Assembly: GCF_903819215.1 (NCBI RefSeq) | Contig: NZ_CAIJCT010000010.1 | Length of the DNA: 64,000 nt | From: Aedoeadaptatus coxii | Lineage (GTDB): Bacteria > Bacillota > Clostridia > Tissierellales > Peptoniphilaceae | Reading direction: 5' to 3' (one strand) | In this document: piece after piece, positions 60,829-64,000 of the stretch | Numbering within the stretch: the first letter of the stretch is position 1 | Layout of the letters: each line of letters starts with the position of its first letter | The notes under the pieces: model-generated | The model's database searches: none | Told to the model about the DNA's origin: nothing | The model's input: the letters and a program-made list of their open reading frames with translations, nothing else | Position numbers and translations under genes: made by a program

Positions 60829-61801
60829 TGCTGAAACCGAAGTTTTCGGGGATCGGTTGGTCGATTAGTTTGTTGTCGGCGAGCCATTTGTAGAATTTAT
60901 TCCAGCGCGCGCCATCGATAACGCCGAAACGATCGGCATCGGCGATGTATTGCTTGGAAAGATACTCTTGGCTCTTTTTAACGAATTCTTTTTTGCCTTC
61001 AAGTTCCGGAGCGGATTTCAACAGAATATCGGCAGCTTCTTCCGGATGTTCAGCGGCGTAGGTGTAGCCTTTGCTAATGGCTGCTAAGGCTTTTTTAGCT
61101 GTTTCACTATTGTTTTTCAGGAAGTCGTTATTGGCAACGAGAATGGGGCTGTAGTAATCGAATTCGGGGTGGGAATCGATAAAGGGAATGAAATTGGTTT
61201 GTAAGCCTGCGTTTTCAGCGGCGATGCCGTCCCATCCGTAGTAAACCCAAACGGAATCTACATTGCTCTTTAAACCGGCGACGATGTCGGTGACGTTGGA
61301 GGGAATAAGTTCTACTTTGTCGAAGTTGCCGCCGTCGTCGTTAACTAATGTTTTCATCATGCCGAGTTCGATGGGCATGTTCCATGTGGCGTAGCTGTGA
61401 CCGGTTAATTTTCCCATTCTGTCAATGCCTTTATCTTTTAAGCTCAACAGACCGGATGTGTTGTGTTGCACGAGGGCAGCTACAGCGGTAACGGGAAGGG
61501 GGGTATCTTTTGCCCAGGATGCGGCGATGGTATCTTGGAAGGTTACGGCGAATTCGCCGCCGCCACTGGCGACGAGGCCTTCCGCTCCACCTTCCGGCGG
61601 TTGAAGGATTTCAAGATCGATGCCGGCTTCGTCAAAGTAGCCTTTTTCTTTCGCCACATAAATTCCCGTGTGGTTGGTGTTGGGGGTCCAGTCTAAGACG
61701 AGACGTACTTTCTGTTTATCGCCGCTTGCAGATTGTTTCGGTGCGCCGCAGGCGGTTAGCATAACGAGTGCCAATAAAATGGGTAGTATTTTTTTCATCA
61801 T
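60809..61801 (-). CDS. thiY: Thiamine-precursor ABC transporter substrate-binding lipoprotein (NMT1/THI5-like)
   Basis: The 330-residue lipoprotein has a lipobox (LVMLTACG, C18). It carries the NMT1/THI5-type motif LDWTPNTNHTGIYVA (about residue 38), which in relatives binds pyrimidine precursors of thiamine. Its place between permease and ATPase under TPP control supports this. The exact ligand is inference. Confidence 0.9.
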   Translation of the reverse strand: MMKKILPILLALVMLTACGAPKQSASGDKQKVRLVLDWTPNTNHTGIYVAKEKGYFDEAGIDLEILQPPEGGAEGLVASGGGEFAVTFQDTIAASWAKDTPLPVTAVAALVQHNTSGLLSLKDKGIDRMGKLTGHSYATWNMPIELGMMKTLVNDDGGNFDKVELIPSNVTDIVAGLKSNVDSVWVYYGWDGIAAENAGLQTNFIPFIDSHPEFDYYSPILVANNDFLKNNSETAKKALAAISKGYTYAAEHPEEAADILLKSAPELEGKKEFVKKSQEYLSKQYIADADRFGVIDGARWNKFYKWLADNKLIDQPIPENFGFSNDYLPQ

Positions 61802-61807
61802 AAACTC

Positions 61808-62572
61808 CTATCGTTCGGTTTGTTTCCAGGGCATGGCTTTATACTGCAGATAATTGACAAAGGCCATTAGAAGCAAACTGAGCAGTGAAATTAAAAAGAT
61901 AACGGCGAACATGCGATCGTAACTATAGGCATTTTTCACGCGTGTCATGTAGACACCGAGACCTTGAAAGCCGCCGAGCCATTCGGCAATGACGGCGCCG
62001 ACGACTGAGTAGGAGGCGGATATTTTTAAGGCGGAGAAAAAGCCTTCCATTGCGTTGGGAAGCTTGACGTAAAAGAAAAGTTCCACATCGCGAGCGCCCA
62101 TAGCTTTCATAAGGCGAATCTCGTCGGGATCGGCGGAGGCAAATCCCTGGTAAAGGTTCACCGCCATGGGGAAGAAGGTTACGATAACGATAAGGACAAT
62201 TTTCGGCGCCATACCGTAGCCCATCCAGAGGACGAGCAAGGGCGCAATGGCTACTGTCGGCACGGTTTGGGTCAGGATCAAAATCGGATAGAGCGCATCG
62301 CGAATGAAAGGGGTACGCTCCATTAAGAAGGCGCAGATGAATCCTGAAAGTATACCGAACAAAAGTCCGAGGGCCGCCTCGAGAAGGGTAATGCGGGAAT
62401 GCATCATGAGCTGTGGAAAATCAGCAATGAATGCGCGCACAACGTCTATTGGCGAGGGGAGTAAATAGGCGGGAAGCAAGCCTGATGTGGATAAAATTTG
62501 CCACAAAAGGAGTAATAATACAATAAAGAGGCTTCCTCGAAAAACTTTACTGATATTTGCCGATTTTTTCAT
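61808..62572 (-). CDS. thiX: Thiamine-precursor ABC transporter permease
   Basis: The 254-residue permease has six or so membrane segments and the EAA-type loop (MKAMGARDVELFFYVKLPNAM) that contacts the ATPase. It overlaps the upstream thiamine-binding gene by 26 bases on the minus strand. Part of the TPP-controlled operon. Confidence 0.9.
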   Translation of the reverse strand: MKKSANISKVFRGSLFIVLLLLLWQILSTSGLLPAYLLPSPIDVVRAFIADFPQLMMHSRITLLEAALGLLFGILSGFICAFLMERTPFIRDALYPILILTQTVPTVAIAPLLVLWMGYGMAPKIVLIVIVTFFPMAVNLYQGFASADPDEIRLMKAMGARDVELFFYVKLPNAMEGFFSALKISASYSVVGAVIAEWLGGFQGLGVYMTRVKNAYSYDRMFAVIFLISLLSLLLMAFVNYLQYKAMPWKQTER

Positions 62573-62843
62573 CGATACTTAAAATAGATTCTTTGCCGTG
62601 ACTGAGTTTGACATAGCAGTACACGGAGTCGGCGCCTTCTTCCATAACTTTAGCTTCACATTTTCTTAAAAGTTCGATGATCTCGTCCATGGAATCGCCT
62701 TCTACTGTCGTTTCAAAAGGTGCGACTACGTAGTGGAGTCCGCTGTCTTGGATCACCTTAATGACTTCATCGACTATACGAACTACTTCTTTTGTGCCGC
62801 CTTGACAAACGGGCAAAACTTGAATGGCCATACTAGCTTTCAT
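62547..62843 (-). CDS. MTH1187/YkoF-type thiamine-binding protein
   Basis: The ATG at 62843 (MKASMAIQVLPV) follows AAAGGAG and gives 98 residues. The fold family is MTH1187/YkoF, which binds thiamine or related pyrimidines, and it has the segment YVVAPFETTVEGDSMDEI. It is the first gene after the riboswitch and could bind or deliver the imported compound in the cytoplasm. Confidence 0.87.
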   Translation of the reverse strand: MKASMAIQVLPVCQGGTKEVVRIVDEVIKVIQDSGLHYVVAPFETTVEGDSMDEIIELLRKCEAKVMEEGADSVYCYVKLSHGKESILSIDEKIGKYQ

Positions 62844-62857
62844 AATATCTCCTTTCA

Positions 62858-62890
62858 CAAAAAAAGCCGACGCGTTTGCACGCATCGGCT
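62858..62890 (-). terminator. Riboswitch-linked intrinsic terminator (attenuator)
   Basis: On the minus strand AGCCGATGCG and CGCGTCGGCT pair around a 6-base loop, followed by a run of seven T and directly by the AAAGGAG ribosome site of the next gene. Located between the TPP riboswitch and the first gene, it is the probable expression platform. Confidence 0.85.
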
Positions 62891-62892
62891 TA

Positions 62893-62966
62893 TTCCTTTT
62901 ACAGCATTATCTGTACAAGTTCACAGGGTTGAGTTTCACTCTCTCAGCAATGCGCACCCCTATACG
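62893..62966 (-). promoter_or_regulatory. TPP riboswitch (THI element)
   Basis: Read on the minus strand: AGGGGTGC then GCTGAGAGAG (P3 region), AACCCTGTGAACTTGTACAG and GATAATGCTG (pyrophosphate/P4-P5 core), then AAGGAA. These are the conserved THI-box elements in order. It senses thiamine diphosphate and should switch off the transport operon through the attached terminator. Confidence 0.93.
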
Positions 62967-62971
62967 CTTTT

Positions 62972-62999
62972 ATTATACCTTATAGGAAAAGAATATGAA
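62972..62999 (-). promoter_or_regulatory. Promoter of the TPP-controlled operon
   Basis: On the minus strand a perfect TATAAT (62977-62972) with TTCATA (62999-62994), spacer 16. It fits in the 40-base gap between the aspartate kinase stop codon and the riboswitch. Confidence 0.65.
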
Positions 63000-63005
63000 A
63001 GGATT

Positions 63006-64000
63006 CTAGACGCAGACATTATAAATGGCACGAATTGCTTTTTCCGCTTCGTTGTCGATGACGCCGACGATAATGTTCATTTCGCTGGCACCTTGAACGA
63101 TGACGCGGATATTCACTTTAGCATCGGCGAAGGCTTTAAAAATAAGGGCGCTCATACCGATTTTGTTTTTCATGTTGCGGCCGACGACGGTTATCAATGT
63201 AATGTTATGATCAACCGTTATGCGATCGGCGTCGGTAAAGGTTTGGAGTTCGGCGATTAATTGATCGGTTTTATTTTTCAAATACTTACTGGCGATCACC
63301 AGGGAAATGGAATCGATAGAAGAGGGCATGTGCTCAAGGTAAATATCGTTGGCTTCCAAAACGGAAAATACTTTGCGATGGAAACCGAGATCGCGATTCA
63401 TGCGCAGCTTTTCGAGATTGATAACGTCGAAGCCCTTGCGACAGGCGATACCTGTAATGGAGCTTTCGTTTTCTTCCAAGGGAACGTCGGCCATAATGCA
63501 GGAGCCTTCTTCATCTTTGGCGTTGGTATTTCGAATGACGACGGGAATGTTTTTTTCGATAACGGGGAACATGGCCTCGTCGTGCATGACTTTGGCGCCG
63601 CTGTAAGAAAGTTCGCGGAGCTCTTCGTAAGAAATATTGCGAATTTTTTTCGGATGGGGCACGATGTTCGGATCCACAGCCAAAAGGCCGGAGACATCGG
63701 TCCAGTTTTCGTAAAGATCGGCGTGAACGCCGCGGGCTACGATGGATCCCGAAAGATCGCTGCCGCCGCGGCTGAAGGTGACGATTTTTCCCGAAGGGGT
63801 CGCCCCGTAAAAACCGGGAACGACGGCCCGTTCATGTTTTTTCGCCATGGCTTCAATGGCCTTGTAACTTGCCTTTTCATCCCAAGAGCCGTTTTCATCG
63901 AAGCGAATAACATCTTTGGCGTCGACAAAGTCGAAGCCTAAATAGGTGGCTAAAATTTTGCCGTTTAAATATTCGCCTCTGGAAAGAACGTAGCTTTTGC
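63006..64000 (-). CDS. Aspartate kinase (5' end outside window)
   Basis: The frame stays open to the right edge, so the N-terminus is missing; the ATG at 63848 is internal. The edge region has SRGEYLNGKILATYLGFDFVD, the middle has FYGATPSGKIVTFSRGGSD (aspartate-kinase signature), and the end has two ACT domains (ITVVGRNMKNKIG, and VIVQGASEMNIIVGV). It phosphorylates aspartate at the head of the lysine/threonine/methionine pathway and is usually feedback-controlled through its ACT domains. The visible part covers about 330 residues. It is followed by the TPP-controlled operon. Confidence 0.94.
   Translation of the reverse strand, partial: KSYVLSRGEYLNGKILATYLGFDFVDAKDVIRFDENGSWDEKASYKAIEAMAKKHERAVVPGFYGATPSGKIVTFSRGGSDLSGSIVARGVHADLYENWTDVSGLLAVDPNIVPHPKKIRNISYEELRELSYSGAKVMHDEAMFPVIEKNIPVVIRNTNAKDEEGSCIMADVPLEENESSITGIACRKGFDVINLEKLRMNRDLGFHRKVFSVLEANDIYLEHMPSSIDSISLVIASKYLKNKTDQLIAELQTFTDADRITVDHNITLITVVGRNMKNKIGMSALIFKAFADAKVNIRVIVQGASEMNIIVGVIDNEAEKAIRAIYNVCV

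Noticed and set aside
63261..63941. 226-residue plus-strand frame opposite the aspartate kinase
   Set aside because: The minus strand carries intact aspartate kinase motifs through the same DNA; the other frame shows no motif.

Overview
The window looks like the chromosome of a Gram-positive, low-to-moderate G+C anaerobe of the Bacillota, most plausibly a Tissierellia/Peptoniphilaceae-type coccus. This is inferred from gene content and not from any search. Supporting points are the Firmicutes-type order rpsT / lepA-hemW-hrcA-grpE-dnaK-dnaJ-prmA-rsmE-mtaB and rpsU-yqeY-nfeD-floA-phoH-ybeY-dgkA-cdd-era-recO-glyQS-ccpN-ppsR-dgt-dnaG-sigA-trmK-nif3-rnpB, an electron-bifurcating NfnAB pair, SLH-anchored surface proteins, and a YSIRK-signal protein with GA (albumin-binding-like) modules of the kind known from Finegoldia/Peptoniphilus relatives.

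Layout. 1-5700: the 3' part of a giant repeat surface protein (InlB-like repeats, two Rib-like domains, SLH) and a secreted copper-amine-oxidase-N-domain protein. 5700-9300: a UMF1-type MFS transporter and a zinc-phospholipase-C-like protein on the minus strand, a plus-strand TPR-like protein with a His/Cys metal-binding tail, and a 370-base gap with hairpins. 9300-14030: nfnB/nfnA (minus), then thrC-thrB (plus). 14130-20040: two overlapping YhgE/Pip-family membrane proteins, then a minus-strand AlaX-like protein that has lost all its zinc ligands. 20100-52750: a nearly unbroken plus-strand housekeeping block (competence channel, DNA polymerase delta subunit, signal peptidase, LepA, heat-shock regulon, RNA/ribosome modification, membrane microdomain proteins, RNA maturation, glycyl-tRNA synthetase, primase, sigma factor, RNase P RNA). 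Only rpsT is on the minus strand inside it. 52770-59950: a second surface locus (CapA-like lipoprotein, SLH-glutaredoxin fusion, SLH-bearing D,D-carboxypeptidase, YSIRK/GA/SLH adhesin-like protein). 60070-62970: a minus-strand thiamine-precursor import operon under a TPP riboswitch with attenuator. 63006-64000: an aspartate kinase cut by the right edge.

Regulation that can be read directly: two CIRCE operators at the hrcA promoter (one canonical, one degenerate and overlapping the -35), a TPP riboswitch followed by an intrinsic terminator, several good sigma-A promoters (TTGACA/TATACT for hrcA, TTGAAT/TATAAT for rpsU, TTGATA/TAAAAT for rnpB), and many intrinsic terminators. TTG start codons are unusually common in the housekeeping operon.

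Functional picture. The four SLH proteins, the CapA-like protein and the carboxypeptidase suggest an S-layer-like cell wall with proteins held by SLH domains instead of sortase. NfnAB, thrBC and the edge aspartate kinase belong to central redox and amino-acid metabolism, and the thi operon suggests salvage of a thiamine precursor. The least expected items are the zinc-less AlaX-like protein, the SLH-glutaredoxin fusion, the His/Cys-tailed TPR protein and the YSIRK-GA-SLH combination. No CRISPR array, prophage, transposase, rRNA or tRNA gene was seen.
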